Origin: Pseudomonas sp. MAG733B
GTDB lineage: Bacteria > Pseudomonadota > Gammaproteobacteria > Pseudomonadales > Pseudomonadaceae
DNA: 64,000 bases
Direction: 5' to 3'
Assembly (NCBI RefSeq): GCF_036884845.1
Contig: NZ_CP145732.1
Location: 1,054,001 to 1,118,000, forward strand
The position numbers were made by a program, and so were the translations under genes. The notes under the pieces are model-generated. The model searched no databases. It saw nothing but the letters and a program-made list of their open reading frames with translations, and was not told the DNA's origin. The stretch's first letter is position 1. Every line of letters begins with the position of its first letter. Positions 27,504-36,584 of this stretch are shown here, one piece after another.

Positions 27504-27995
27504 TTAGAATCCGCGAATGATTCGAGACTTGAGATCCGTATGGAACCGATCGGCATTCGTCCTGTTCACGCTGCGCGTCGACTCACTGCCGGTCACGGAT
27601 TCCAGCGACATCGAGCGCTTGAGCGTCGATTCATTGCGATACGCATCAATAAAGAACTCGATGTCCCTTTCACTGCTCAGCTTCGGCCATTTGTCGAGGT
27701 ACAGCGGCAGCTCTGTCGGGCCGGTCTTGAATGAGCAGATGCGTCGGTTGGTGATGGTCGCCTCGCCAATTTCGAACGGCACCCACCAGGACAGCGCGGT
27801 TTTCTCCGAGACCACTGCCAGCAGGTGCGTGCATTCGCTGATGTTGCGGGTGATGACCCCGGTGATGTCGTCGGTGGTCTGGGATTCGGCGTCCAGCACG
27901 TCGAGATAAGTCTTGATGTTCGCCTGCATCAGGCGTGTGTTGATGTTGATCGCATAGGCGCGATCCATGTGGCGGTAGCTGATAAACACTGGCAT
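27504..27995 (-). CDS. TIR domain protein (third gene of TIR-caspase-TIR operon)
   Basis: The 163-residue protein is a canonical TIR domain: PVFISYRHMD at the N-terminus, then LLAVVSEKTALSWWVPFEIGEA, where W71-x3-Glu75 gives the catalytic Glu of NAD-cleaving TIR enzymes. The C-terminal 50 residues (KRSMSLESVTGSESTRSVNRTNADR) look flexible. The ATG at 27995 overlaps the caspase gene's TGA by one base (TGATG), so translation is coupled; a longer in-frame reading to 28127 would only overlap the caspase. Inferred role: second producer of a cyclic-ADP-ribose-like signal, or NAD-depleting effector. It differs clearly from the first TIR of the operon. Confidence 0.88.
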   Translation of the reverse strand: MPVFISYRHMDRAYAININTRLMQANIKTYLDVLDAESQTTDDITGVITRNISECTHLLAVVSEKTALSWWVPFEIGEATITNRRICSFKTGPTELPLYLDKWPKLSSERDIEFFIDAYRNESTLKRSMSLESVTGSESTRSVNRTNADRFHTDLKSRIIRGF

Positions 27996-28954
27996 CAGAA
28001 ATGTCCCTTGATCGCGAGTTCGCGGTAATAGGCGCCGAGCGCGGTGAGGCGGCAACCTGTGGAGTGAATGGCGGCGTAGTACATGTGTTCGGCATCCACC
28101 GGTTCGATCAGGCTGTGGCGATTGCACTTTTGCAGTTGGGCGAAGACATCGCCGTGTTCCGGGTTGAAATCAGGTTCGGTGGGCTCAAAGCTGGGGGCGA
28201 GGGGGTACACCGATTCCGCTTCGGCAAACCATTCGGGCAGCTTGCGCAGAATTTCCTTGGAGATCAGCGGCGACACTTCGCGCAGGGAGATGAACTGCGA
28301 CACGTTGGTCTTGAATACCGGTCGCTGCTCCCAGGCATCGAGCGCGTTATCGACAAACGAGTAGAGGCTGCCGGGGGTGATCTTGCCGAGGATGTTCGCG
28401 GCGCCGCCGTGCAGCGCCTGGAGCAGTAATCCGGTGAACACGCCGTGCTGCCCGCCTTCCATGGCCGGCTCTTCCTTTTTGCACGCTGTGAGAATGGTCA
28501 TGCCTTCGCCGACCACGCTGCCTTCGCTACGCAAGGCGCGGAGTTCCCCGGCCGAGCCGCTCTGGCAGCAGTCGAGAATGATCACTTTGTTTTTGATCTT
28601 CGTGGCTTTGCTCGCCCAGTTGAGAATGTCGCTAAGGCGAATCCCGTCCTTGGCGCTCTTGTAATCTTGCGGAATCAGCATGCCTTCGTCGGTATCGGTG
28701 TCGAACGTGCCGTGCCCGGCGAAATACAGCAGCGCGACATTGCAATCGCCGGAAAACAGCTCGCGGATCTGGTCTTCGAGCTTTTCCCGGCTCAGGTAGT
28801 CTTCGGCGGAGTTCAGTACGATGTTCTTGAAGTTCGGATCGCCATTGGCGTCGGTCTTCAGCACGGAAGCCATGGCCATGGCGTCATTGCAGCAACCGTT
28901 CAAACGCGAAACATGGGTGTAGTCGTTGATGCCGATAAACAGTCCCTTGCGCAT
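27995..28954 (-). CDS. Caspase-like (peptidase C14) protease between two TIR genes
   Basis: The 319-residue cytoplasmic protein opens with a typical caspase-fold start (MRKGLFIGINDYTHVSRLNGCCNDA). It has the catalytic His81 in LLYFAGHGTF and the catalytic Cys130 in VIILDCCQSG, with an acidic S1-like environment expected for Arg- or Asp-type cleavage. After the p20/p10-like core (about 1-225) there is a 90-residue C-terminal module (residues ~250-319: VFAQLQKCNRHSL..AEHMYYAAIHSTGCRLTALG) that could be the ligand sensor. The gene begins 2 bases after the first TIR stop. Inferred role: effector protease activated by TIR-made signal in a Thoeris-like defence. Confidence 0.88.
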   Translation of the reverse strand: MRKGLFIGINDYTHVSRLNGCCNDAMAMASVLKTDANGDPNFKNIVLNSAEDYLSREKLEDQIRELFSGDCNVALLYFAGHGTFDTDTDEGMLIPQDYKSAKDGIRLSDILNWASKATKIKNKVIILDCCQSGSAGELRALRSEGSVVGEGMTILTACKKEEPAMEGGQHGVFTGLLLQALHGGAANILGKITPGSLYSFVDNALDAWEQRPVFKTNVSQFISLREVSPLISKEILRKLPEWFAEAESVYPLAPSFEPTEPDFNPEHGDVFAQLQKCNRHSLIEPVDAEHMYYAAIHSTGCRLTALGAYYRELAIKGHF

Positions 28955-28956
28955 GA

Positions 28957-29364
28957 TCAGGCCACCGTATGCAGGCGAATGGCTTTGACGATGCTGCCGG
29001 TGTTCCACGCACACTCGGCGTGAGCCGCATTGCGCACCACTGTGGAGATCCGCTCGGCGCCGAACGGTTTGATCGCGATGATCACCTTGCCCATGCGCTT
29101 GGCGATGTCGATTTCCTTGTTGATCCACTTGCTGTAGGTGGAATACATGCCGGCCATGATCAACACGGCGGAGCAGGGGCGGATCTTGTTTTCGATGGCT
29201 TCTTCGAGTTGCTTGTCGGTGCGGGCGCCGAGGATCGGGTTGTGCGGCGGCACGGAGAAATTCTTGAAGGTGAAGTCGGGTTGCGCGTTCAACAGGCGCA
29301 CGAGATTGTCGTGGGCGTGAGGGTAGTTCCACGAATGGCTGATGAACAAATGGTAGGTTTGCAA
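28957..29364 (-). CDS. ThsB-like TIR protein (DUF1863), first gene of the operon
   Basis: The 135-residue protein has the ThsB/DUF1863 signature: HLFISHSWNY at residues 5-14, FTFKNFSVPPHNPI, and YSKWINKEID, where W80-x3-Glu84 is the catalytic Glu. ThsB proteins of Thoeris sense phage infection and convert NAD+ to a cyclic-ADP-ribose isomer. The start is a TTG at 29364, supported by GAGGGA about 7 bases upstream on this strand (near 29372-29377) and by the conserved beginning; no ATG is available. The stop and the next ATG are separated by 2 bases. The 155 bases upstream should hold the operon promoter, which I cannot assign. Confidence 0.88.
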   Translation of the reverse strand: MQTYHLFISHSWNYPHAHDNLVRLLNAQPDFTFKNFSVPPHNPILGARTDKQLEEAIENKIRPCSAVLIMAGMYSTYSKWINKEIDIAKRMGKVIIAIKPFGAERISTVVRNAAHAECAWNTGSIVKAIRLHTVA

Positions 29365-29537
29365 AGGTTGTCCCTCGGTGTCGCAGGAGTGCGAAGAGGG
29401 TTTGAACTTAGGCCAATGGTTGGCGGCTACAAGGGGGAGGAAGTTAAAGAGAAATGTCCTACAAGTGCGCGTGCAGGCGCCTTACAGAAAGTTCTGATGT
29501 TTGGCTGGCAGGGGAATTAAACAGTAGAACCGGCAAT

Positions 29538-29565
29538 CCACCGCCCCGTTTGTTCGGAGCGGTGG
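29538..29565 (-). terminator. Hairpin downstream of rsgA
   Basis: CCACCGC/GCGGTGG stem with a 14-base loop, 11 bases beyond the rsgA stop on the minus strand. No T-tract follows, so termination may be Rho-assisted. Confidence 0.5.
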
Positions 29566-29575
29566 ACGGGCCTGT

Positions 29576-30607
29576 TTAGTAGCCGTTTTCCGGCAAACTG
29601 GCGATGATCGAGCGATAGCTGTTCATCCGTTGCTGCTGCACGCGGCCATCTTCCAGAGCCTTGAGCAGTGCGCAACCAGGTTCACGGTCGTGCTTGCAGT
29701 CGCGGAAACGACACGTGCCGAGCAAATCGTTGAACTCGATGAAGCCGGCCTCGACGTCGGCACGGCTGACGTGGCCCAGACCGAATTCGCGGATGCCCGG
29801 GGAGTCGATCAGCTCACCGCCACCGGGGAAGTGGAACAGTCGCGCGGTGGTCGTCGTGTGAGTGCCCTGGCCGGACAGCTCGGACAACGGGCCGACGCGG
29901 GTTTCGACTTCCGGCAACAAGCTGTTGACCAGCGACGACTTGCCGACGCCAGACTGGCCGACGAACACGCTGATGCGCCCGTCCAGTTGCTTCTGCAGTT
30001 GCTCCATGCCGTTGCCGTGGTGGGCCGACACTTCGAGCACCGGATAGCCGAGCGTGCGGTAAACCGCCAGCAGGGCATTCAGCGCCGGGGCGTTGTTCTC
30101 GTCGATCAGGTCGAACTTGTTCAGCAGCAGCAACGGCTTGATGCCCGCGTGTTCGGCGGCTACGAGGTAGCGGTCGATCAGGTTGGCATGGGGCTCGGGC
30201 AGCGGCGCAAACACGATGACGATCATGTCGACGTTGGCCGCAACCGGCTTGAGCTGACCACGGCTGTCCGGGCGGCACAGCTCGGTGTTGCGCGGCAGTT
30301 GCGCCACGATCACGCCGATGCCCTGGTTGCCGGCACGCCAGACCACCTGGTCGCCAGTCACCAGCGCCGGCAGGTTGGCGCGCAGGTGGCAACGGAACAC
30401 CTGGCCGGCCAACTCGCCATCGCGGGCCTCGACCTCGACCTGCACACCGAAGTGCGCGATCACCAGGCCGTGCTGTTCCGGGCCCAGGTCGCCACCCTCA
30501 AGTGCCTCGACAGCCGAGGACTCGCGTTTGGCGGCGCGGGCAGCGCGCTCGCCCTGAATCTTTTCGATGCGCCAGTTTTGACGACGATTGAGTTGGCGTT
30601 TGGCCAT
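29576..30607 (-). CDS. rsgA: Small ribosomal subunit biogenesis GTPase RsgA
   Basis: The 343-residue circularly permuted GTPase (YjeQ) helps late 30S assembly. It has an N-terminal OB-fold (about 45-105), then the permuted G domain with the G4 motif NKFD at 163-166 before the P-loop GQSGVGKSS at 217-225, and a C-terminal zinc finger ([15 protein letters not shown]). The motif order G4 then G1 proves the permutation. It is divergent from orn with a 107-base gap, as in most gammaproteobacteria. Confidence 0.96.
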   Translation of the reverse strand: MAKRQLNRRQNWRIEKIQGERAARAAKRESSAVEALEGGDLGPEQHGLVIAHFGVQVEVEARDGELAGQVFRCHLRANLPALVTGDQVVWRAGNQGIGVIVAQLPRNTELCRPDSRGQLKPVAANVDMIVIVFAPLPEPHANLIDRYLVAAEHAGIKPLLLLNKFDLIDENNAPALNALLAVYRTLGYPVLEVSAHHGNGMEQLQKQLDGRISVFVGQSGVGKSSLVNSLLPEVETRVGPLSELSGQGTHTTTTARLFHFPGGGELIDSPGIREFGLGHVSRADVEAGFIEFNDLLGTCRFRDCKHDREPGCALLKALEDGRVQQQRMNSYRSIIASLPENGY

Positions 30608-30714
30608 GGGTGTTCCGTATCAAGAATGCAGCGATTAGGTAAAACGGCCGCGAGTTTAGCACGCCCGGCCACCGGCCTAGGCTAAACTGCGCAGCATTGC
30701 CTAGGAGCCGACAC

Positions 30715-31257
30715 ATGCAAAATTCGCAAAACCTGATCTGGATCGACCTGGAAATGACCGGTCTGAACCCGGACACCGACGTCATCATCGAAATGGCCAC
30801 CATCGTCACCGACAGTGAGCTGAACACCTTGGCCGAAGGCCCGGTGATCGCCATTCACCACAGCGACGCGGTCCTCGCCACCATGGACGAGTGGAACACC
30901 CGCACTCACGGTAACTCGGGCCTGACCCAGCGCGTGCGCGACAGCCGCATCAGCATGGCCGAAGCCGAAGCCGAAACCATCGCGTTCCTGGAGAAGTGGG
31001 TGCCGAAGGGCAAATCGCCGATCTGCGGCAACAGCATCTGCCAGGATCGCCGCTTCCTTTATACGCACATGAAATCCCTGGAAAGCTATTTCCACTACCG
31101 CAACCTCGACGTCTCCACGCTCAAAGAGCTGGCCGCCCGCTGGGCGCCGGACGTGCGCGACAGCTTCCAAAAGGGCAGCACCCACCTGGCGCTGGACGAC
31201 ATCCGGGAATCGATCGCCGAGCTGCAGCATTACCGCAAGCATTTCATCAAGTTCTGA
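30715..31257 (+). CDS. orn: Oligoribonuclease
   Basis: The 180-residue DEDDh exonuclease degrades 2-5-mer RNAs and, in pseudomonads, the pGpG product of c-di-GMP breakdown. It carries Asp11 and Glu13 (WIDLEMTGL) and the later ALDDIRESI with the final Asp. The start ATG 30715 follows AGGAG at 30703-30707; an in-frame start at 30697 is less well placed. It is essential in many relatives. Its size is exactly that of characterised Orn proteins. Confidence 0.96.
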   Translation: MQNSQNLIWIDLEMTGLNPDTDVIIEMATIVTDSELNTLAEGPVIAIHHSDAVLATMDEWNTRTHGNSGLTQRVRDSRISMAEAEAETIAFLEKWVPKGKSPICGNSICQDRRFLYTHMKSLESYFHYRNLDVSTLKELAARWAPDVRDSFQKGSTHLALDDIRESIAELQHYRKHFIKF

Positions 31258-31280
31258 TTGGTAGGCACCTGATCGGGCGC

Positions 31281-31370
31281 CATCGCGGGCAAGCCTTGCT
31301 CCTACGGTGCGGGCGTGTGCACGTCATTGCGTTCGACGCGAACCTGTAGGAGCAAGGCTTGCCCGCGATG
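31281..31370. repeat. REP doublet (CATCGCGGGCAAGCCTTGCTCCTAC type)
   Basis: Inverted arms at 31281-31305 and 31346-31370, the same type as the pair at 16290-16382, lying between orn and the TRIC-family gene. Confidence 0.85.
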
Positions 31371-31459
31371 CAGGCGACGCGGTCCGATGTTTTTCCTGCC
31401 CTCTTTTGGTGCTGCCTCTAAATGGCTAGACTGCGCGCCTTTTTGCAAGGACCGCCACC

Positions 31460-32071
31460 ATGTTGCTGATGCTCTACCTGATCGCCATCACCGCCGAAGC
31501 CATGACCGGCGCCCTGTCTGCGGGGCGTCGTGGCATGGACTGGTTTGGCGTGGTGCTGATTGCTTGCGTCACGGCGTTGGGCGGCGGTTCGGTACGCGAC
31601 GTGTTGCTGGGCCACTACCCGCTGACCTGGGTCAAACACCCGGAATATCTGGTCCTGACCACCATCGCGGCGATGTTCACCGTGTTCACCGCGCGCTGGA
31701 TGCGTCACCTGCGCTCGTTGTTTCTGGTGCTCGACGCCGTGGGTCTGGTGGCATTCACCCTGATCGGCTGCATGACCGCCCTGGAAATGGGCCATGGCAT
31801 GTTGGTCGCGTCGGTCAGCGGTGTGATCACTGGGGTTTTCGGCGGCATCCTGCGGGATATCTTCTGCAACGATATTCCGCTGATCTTCCGTCGAGAGCTG
31901 TACGCCAGCGTCTCGTTCGCGGCGGCATGGTGCTACATGCTCTGTCTGTACCTGAATTTGCCGGGAGAACAGGCGATTCTAATCACGCTGTTCGGTGGCT
32001 TCCTGCTGCGATTACTGGCGATCCGTTTCCATTGGGAAATGCCTAAATTCGTTTACAACGACGAAGCCTGA
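31460..32071 (+). CDS. TRIC-type cation channel family protein (YicG/UPF0126-like)
   Basis: The 203-residue inner-membrane protein has about seven helices and two copies of the domain with the GGG(S/I)(V/L)RD motif (LGGGSVRDVLLG near residue 50 and FGGILRDIF near residue 131). This is the hallmark of prokaryotic TRIC channels, which are trimeric, K+-permeable channels. Its 3' end overlaps that of queG on the other strand by 19 bases. The physiological role in bacteria is not settled. Confidence 0.9.
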   Translation: MLLMLYLIAITAEAMTGALSAGRRGMDWFGVVLIACVTALGGGSVRDVLLGHYPLTWVKHPEYLVLTTIAAMFTVFTARWMRHLRSLFLVLDAVGLVAFTLIGCMTALEMGHGMLVASVSGVITGVFGGILRDIFCNDIPLIFRRELYASVSFAAAWCYMLCLYLNLPGEQAILITLFGGFLLRLLAIRFHWEMPKFVYNDEA

Positions 32072-33132
32072 CGCTCGGCATGTTGTTTTAGCGCCCATTC
32101 GACGTGCTCTCGCACCAGTTCCGACGGATAGTCGCGTCGCGCCTTCAGCGCTTCCAGCACCGGAATCGTTGAAGGCGCATTGCCCAAGCCCACCGCCAGG
32201 TTACGCAACCAGTTTTCATAACCCGTCCGGCGCAATGGCGAACCTTCGGTGCTGCTCAGGAATTTGTCCTCGTCCCACATGAACAGATCCGCCAGCCCGG
32301 CGTTGTCCAGATTGTGGCGCGGCTTGAAGTCGCCTTCGCCGGACGGACGGGCGAAGCGGTTCCATGGGCAGACGATCTGACAGTCATCGCAACCGAACAC
32401 CCGGTTGCCGATCAGCGGTCGCAGGTCTTCGGGGATGGCGCCTTTGAGCTCGATGGTCAGGTAGGAAATGCAGCGTCGGGCGTCCAGCACATACGGTCCG
32501 ACGAAGGCGTTGGTCGGGCAGATGTCGAGGCAGGCGCTGCAACGACCGCAGTGTTCGGTGGCGTGGGGCGGGTCCACGGGCAGCGGCAAATCGACGAACA
32601 GTTCGGCGAGAAAGAAATAACTGCCGGCTTTACGATTCAAGACCAGCGTATTTTTGCCGATCCATCCAAGGCCGGCCTGTTCGGCGATGGCTTTTTCCAG
32701 CACCGGCGCACTGTCGACGAAGGCGCGAAAACCGAATGGGCCGATCTCGGCCTGAATTTTATCTGCCAGTTGTTGCACGCGTTTGCGGATCAATTTGTGG
32801 TAATCGCGGCCCAAGGCATAACGCGAGACGTAGGCTTTTTCCGGTTGGGCGAGAACTTTCGCCATTTGCGTGTCGCCGGACAGGTAGTCCATGCGCAGCG
32901 AAACCACGCGCAACGTGCCCGGCACCAGTTCATCCGGATGCGAGCGTTTGCTGCCGTGGGCGCCCATGTAATCCATTTCGCCGTGGTAGCCGGCGTCGAG
33001 CCAGCACTGCAAATGCTGCTCGTGCTCGCCCAGGTCGAGACCGCTGATGCCGACTTGCTGAAAGCCCAGCTCGCGGCCCCAGTCCTTGATGGATTGGGCG
33101 AGGGCGGGCAGGTCTGTGGTAATAGCGGGCAT
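32053..33132 (-). CDS. queG: Epoxyqueuosine reductase
   Basis: QueG performs the last step of queuosine synthesis in tRNA, reducing epoxyqueuosine with cobalamin and two [4Fe-4S] clusters. Of 359 residues, the cluster ligands are C195, C198, C201, C205 (CGRCSACLDICPTNA) and C248, C251, C255 (CDDCQIVCPWN); Asp140 in FVDSAP is the likely proton donor. I start at ATG 33132 (MPAITTDLPALAQSI); the reading frame continues upstream to 33204 but would overlap the divergent nnr gene's start. The C-terminal HEAT-like region is complete. Confidence 0.94.
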   Translation of the reverse strand: MPAITTDLPALAQSIKDWGRELGFQQVGISGLDLGEHEQHLQCWLDAGYHGEMDYMGAHGSKRSHPDELVPGTLRVVSLRMDYLSGDTQMAKVLAQPEKAYVSRYALGRDYHKLIRKRVQQLADKIQAEIGPFGFRAFVDSAPVLEKAIAEQAGLGWIGKNTLVLNRKAGSYFFLAELFVDLPLPVDPPHATEHCGRCSACLDICPTNAFVGPYVLDARRCISYLTIELKGAIPEDLRPLIGNRVFGCDDCQIVCPWNRFARPSGEGDFKPRHNLDNAGLADLFMWDEDKFLSSTEGSPLRRTGYENWLRNLAVGLGNAPSTIPVLEALKARRDYPSELVREHVEWALKQHAERQASSL

Positions 33133-33195
33133 GAGGCGAGAGAAACCGGAGCTGAGGTGCGTATAATTCTGCCAGACATCGGAGCCTGAAGACGC

Positions 33196-34695
33196 ATGCC
33201 GCACACTAAAGATGAATTACCCGACGCGCTGTACAGCGCCGCGCAGGTCCGAGTGCTCGATGCGAGCCTGATCGCGGCTGGCACTCCGGGCTTCGAATTG
33301 ATGCAGCGCGCGGCGCGGGCGACCTGGCGCGCGCTGGTTCGCCAGTGGCCGACGGCGAACGAATTGACGGTTGTCGCCGGTCACGGCAATAACGCCGGCG
33401 ATGGTTATCTGGTGGCCGTGCTGGCCCAACGTGCCGGGTGGTCGGTGCGGGTGCTGGCGGCGGGTGATCCGCAGCAGTTGCGCGGTGATGCGGCATCGGC
33501 TCATGCCGAGGCAGTGTCGGAAAAAGTCTCCGTCGAGTCCTGGGCAGAAAACGCCCGACTGCGCGGCATCGTGCTGGACGCTTTGCTCGGCACCGGCCTG
33601 ACTGGCGAGGTGCGCGAGCCCTATGCCAGCGTTATCGCGGCGATCAATGCCAGCGGCTTGTCCGTTGTGGCGGTGGATATCCCTTCCGGGCTGTGTGCCG
33701 ATACCGGTCGTCTCCTTGGCTGCGCGGTGCGAGCCGACCTGACCGTGACCTTCATCGGCTTGAAACTGGGATTGTTCACCGGCGATGCGGCGGATGTAGT
33801 GGGCGAACTGGTGTTCAATGATTTGCACGCCGATCCGCAGCTGATCGAGGCTGCGCCGCTGACCGCACGTCGTTTGGCTGCCGGCAACCTCCCGCGTCTG
33901 GCTTCACGCGCACCTGCTTCCCACAAAGGCAGGTTCGGCCATGTGCTGCTGATCGGCGGCGATCGCGGCTTCGGTGGCGCGATCCTGTTGAGTGCGCAAA
34001 GTGCGCTGCGCAGCGGTGCCGGCATGGTGTCGGTGGCGACCCGCAGCGAACACGTGCCTGCTGCTCTGGCGCGGATTCCCGAGGCGATGGTACTGGGCAC
34101 TTCGTCGGCCAACCAGTTGATGGGTTTGCTTCAAAAGGTTTCCGTGCTGGTTGTCGGCCCGGGACTTGGGCAGGCTGGCTGGGGGCGCAGTCTGCTATCG
34201 GCCGCCGCTAATGCACCGCTGCCGCAAGTCTGGGATGCCGATGCGCTGAACATGCTGGCCGAGGAGCGTGTGAGATTGCCCAAGGATTGCGTGATCACAC
34301 CGCATCCGGGCGAAGCGGCACGCTTGTTGGGGATCAGCACTGCCGAGGTGCAGGCGGATCGTCCGGCGGCGGCCCATGCGTTGAGCAAAAAATATACAGC
34401 CGTGGTTGTGCTTAAAGGTGCCGGCAGCCTGATCGCCAGTCCCGACGGGCGGCTGGCCGTGTGTCACCAGGGGCATCCGGCGATGGCGACGGCGGGTTTG
34501 GGCGATGTGCTGGCCGGTCTGGTCGGCGCATTGCTGGCTCAAGGCATGACCGCATTCGACGCGGCTTGCCTGGCAGTCTGGCTGCACGCCAATGCCGGTG
34601 AGCAACAAGGGAAATTCGGCCGTGGGCTGGCGGCCAGTGATCTGATACCAGCCATTCGTCAGTTGTTGGAGGAGCAAGCACCGTGTCTGAAGTAA
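33196..34695 (+). CDS. nnr: Bifunctional NAD(P)H-hydrate epimerase / ADP-dependent NAD(P)H-hydrate dehydratase
   Basis: This is a repair enzyme that reconverts damaged NADHX/NADPHX. The 499 residues are an N-terminal YjeF epimerase domain (about 1-215; AGHGNNAGDGY) fused to a C-terminal ribokinase-like dehydratase (about 230-495; GPGLGQ, TPHPGEAARLL, GTAGSGDVL-like TAGLGDVLAGL). The fused form is the usual one in bacteria. The gene starts the conserved nnr-tsaE-amiB-mutL-miaA-hfq-hflX operon; its end overlaps tsaE by 13 bases. Confidence 0.95.
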   Translation: MPHTKDELPDALYSAAQVRVLDASLIAAGTPGFELMQRAARATWRALVRQWPTANELTVVAGHGNNAGDGYLVAVLAQRAGWSVRVLAAGDPQQLRGDAASAHAEAVSEKVSVESWAENARLRGIVLDALLGTGLTGEVREPYASVIAAINASGLSVVAVDIPSGLCADTGRLLGCAVRADLTVTFIGLKLGLFTGDAADVVGELVFNDLHADPQLIEAAPLTARRLAAGNLPRLASRAPASHKGRFGHVLLIGGDRGFGGAILLSAQSALRSGAGMVSVATRSEHVPAALARIPEAMVLGTSSANQLMGLLQKVSVLVVGPGLGQAGWGRSLLSAAANAPLPQVWDADALNMLAEERVRLPKDCVITPHPGEAARLLGISTAEVQADRPAAAHALSKKYTAVVVLKGAGSLIASPDGRLAVCHQGHPAMATAGLGDVLAGLVGALLAQGMTAFDAACLAVWLHANAGEQQGKFGRGLAASDLIPAIRQLLEEQAPCLK

Positions 34696-35153
34696 CCCTG
34701 TACCTGGCTGATGAAGAGGCGATGACCGCATTTGGCGCGCGTATCGCTCAAACGACTCAAGGGCACGGTTTGATTTTTCTTGAAGGCAACCTGGGGATGG
34801 GTAAAACCACGCTGTCGCGGGGCATCATCGGTGGTCTTGGCCATGTCGGGGCGGTGAAAAGTCCGACCTTCACGTTGGTTGAACCCTACGAGATCGGCGA
34901 CATTCGCGCCTTCCACTTCGACCTGTATCGACTGGTCGACCCGGAAGAGCTGGAATTCCTCGGCATCCGCGACTACTTCGAAGACGATGCGTTGTGCCTG
35001 ATCGAGTGGCCCGATAAAGGTGCAGGCTTTTTGCCAAAGCCTGACCTGACCATTACCATTAGCCCGCAAGACAGCGGACGATCGCTGAAAATTTTATCCC
35101 AGGGCTCGCGTGGCGAGACTTGGTGTGCCGCTTTGGCAGTGGAATCCAAATAG
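34683..35153 (+). CDS. tsaE: tRNA threonylcarbamoyladenosine biosynthesis ATPase TsaE
   Basis: This is the 156-residue ATPase of the TsaBDE complex that makes t6A37 in ANN-decoding tRNAs. The Walker A is GNLGMGKT at 35-42, followed by a typical SPTFTLVEPY switch segment. The start is GTG 34683, with GGAGGAG in the preceding gene (34667-34673) as SD. Translation is coupled to nnr by a 13-base overlap. The stop is immediately followed by the first ATG of amiB. Confidence 0.95.
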   Translation: MSEVTLYLADEEAMTAFGARIAQTTQGHGLIFLEGNLGMGKTTLSRGIIGGLGHVGAVKSPTFTLVEPYEIGDIRAFHFDLYRLVDPEELEFLGIRDYFEDDALCLIEWPDKGAGFLPKPDLTITISPQDSGRSLKILSQGSRGETWCAALAVESK

Positions 35154-35168
35154 ATGATGGGGTTAGGT

Positions 35169-36584
35169 ATGCGCTTTCGCGCGTTGGTTGCTGCCGTTGG
35201 GGTGTTGTTTTTGGCGGTGACCGTCGACGCTGTGGCCGAGACGAAGGTCAACAGTGTTCGCCTGTGGCGGGCGCCGGACAACACGCGGCTGGTGTTTGAC
35301 CTGACAGGTCCCGTGCAGCACAGCGTCTTTACCCTGTCGGCGCCGGATCGCCTGGTCATCGACATCAATGGCGCCAGCCTCGGCGCGCCGCTGAACGTCA
35401 ACACCTCGAACACCCCGATCACTTCCATGCGCTCGGCCCAACGCACGCCGACCGACCTGCGCGTGGTCATCGACCTGAAAAAGGCTGTCACGCCGAAAAG
35501 CTTCTCCCTGGCGCCTAACGCACAGTACGGCAACCGACTGGTGGTCGACCTGTTCGATAACCCGGCCGACGCCGCGCCGCCGCCAGCACCGACGCCGTCG
35601 GTCGCCACGGTGCCTGCCGTGCCGGTCACACCGACGGAGCCTGCGATTAAATTGCCGCCAGCCCCGGCCGGCAAGCGCGACATTGTTGTGGTGATCGATG
35701 CCGGTCACGGCGGTGAAGACCCGGGCGCTTCCGGCTCTCGCGGTCAGCGCGAGAAAGACGTGGTGCTGCAGATTGCCCGCGAAACGCAGCGCCAGGTCAA
35801 CGGCATGAAAGGCTTCCGCGCCGAACTGACCCGCACCGGCGACTACTTCATTCCACTGCGCGGCCGTACGGAAATTGCCCGCAAGAAAGGCGCCGACCTG
35901 TTCGTCTCGATCCATGCCGACGCAGCGCCTTCTGCCGCTGCGTTCGGCGCCTCGGTGTTTGCCCTGTCTGATCGCGGCGCCACTTCGGAGACAGCCCGTT
36001 GGCTGGCCGACAGCGAAAACCGTTCCGACTTGATCGGTGGTGCCGGCAACGTCAGCCTCGATGACAAAGACCGCATGCTCGCCGGTGTGCTGCTCGACCT
36101 GTCGATGACCGCTTCCCTGACGTCCAGCCTGAACGTTGGGCAGAAAGTCTTGAGCAACATTGGTCGGGTTACGCCGCTGCACAAGCAGCGTGTCGAGCAG
36201 GCCGGATTCATGGTGTTGAAGTCGCCGGACATTCCATCGATCCTCGTGGAAACCGGATTCATCTCCAACGCCAACGAAGCGTCGAAACTCGCTGCATCGA
36301 GCCACCAGCAAGCGCTGGCGCGTTCCATCAGCAGCGGCGTGCGCCAGTTCTTCCAGCAGAACCCGCCACCGGGCACTTACATTGCCTGGTTGCGTGACTC
36401 CGGGAAAATCGCTCAAGGCCCGCGTGATCACCGGGTAAATCCGGGCGAGACGCTGGCGATGATCGCCGTGCGTTATCAGGTGTCGCCCGCCGCGGTGCGT
36501 AGCGCCAACAACCTGTCGAGCGATGAACTCAAGATCGGTCAGCACCTGACCATTCCGGGCAATGATCTGGCGGCCAAAGAATGA
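35169..36584 (+). CDS. amiB: N-acetylmuramoyl-L-alanine amidase (AMIN-Amidase_3-LysM)
   Basis: This is a periplasmic amidase that splits septal peptidoglycan for daughter-cell separation. The protein has a signal peptide ([23 protein letters not shown]), an AMIN domain (about 25-120) for septal targeting, a Pro-rich linker ([23 protein letters not shown]), a zinc amidase_3 domain ([32 protein letters not shown]) and one C-terminal LysM ([24 protein letters not shown]). I prefer ATG 35169 because of GGGG at 35159-35162 and the signal peptide; ATG 35154, in frame and five codons earlier, is the alternative. The ATG of mutL overlaps the stop (ATGA). Confidence 0.93.
   Translation: MRFRALVAAVGVLFLAVTVDAVAETKVNSVRLWRAPDNTRLVFDLTGPVQHSVFTLSAPDRLVIDINGASLGAPLNVNTSNTPITSMRSAQRTPTDLRVVIDLKKAVTPKSFSLAPNAQYGNRLVVDLFDNPADAAPPPAPTPSVATVPAVPVTPTEPAIKLPPAPAGKRDIVVVIDAGHGGEDPGASGSRGQREKDVVLQIARETQRQVNGMKGFRAELTRTGDYFIPLRGRTEIARKKGADLFVSIHADAAPSAAAFGASVFALSDRGATSETARWLADSENRSDLIGGAGNVSLDDKDRMLAGVLLDLSMTASLTSSLNVGQKVLSNIGRVTPLHKQRVEQAGFMVLKSPDIPSILVETGFISNANEASKLAASSHQQALARSISSGVRQFFQQNPPPGTYIAWLRDSGKIAQGPRDHRVNPGETLAMIAVRYQVSPAAVRSANNLSSDELKIGQHLTIPGNDLAAKE

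Larger units (their letters stand above)
24856..29520. other. Accessory gene hotspot between motB and rsgA
   Basis: In related pseudomonads motB is normally followed directly by rsgA and orn; in P. aeruginosa PAO1 the order motA-motB-rsgA-orn is contiguous. Here 4.7 kb of strain-variable cargo is inserted: a DUF6124-like gene, an ImmA/PIN-like pair and a TIR-caspase-TIR operon. A diverged duplicate of the motB 3' end and terminator (27421-27489) splits the region in two. This suggests at least two acquisitions, or one allele-exchange event using motB homology. I see no integrase or tRNA. Confidence 0.75.

Noticed and set aside
27996..28127. 44-residue N-terminal extension of the second TIR protein
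   Set aside because: It lies entirely inside the caspase gene and is Arg/Pro-rich antiphase translation; ATG 27995 with the TGATG coupling is better.
28955..29332. 126-residue extension of the caspase-like protein
   Set aside because: It overlaps the first TIR gene in another phase and has the composition of a shadow frame; the caspase fold begins at MRKGLFIGIN.
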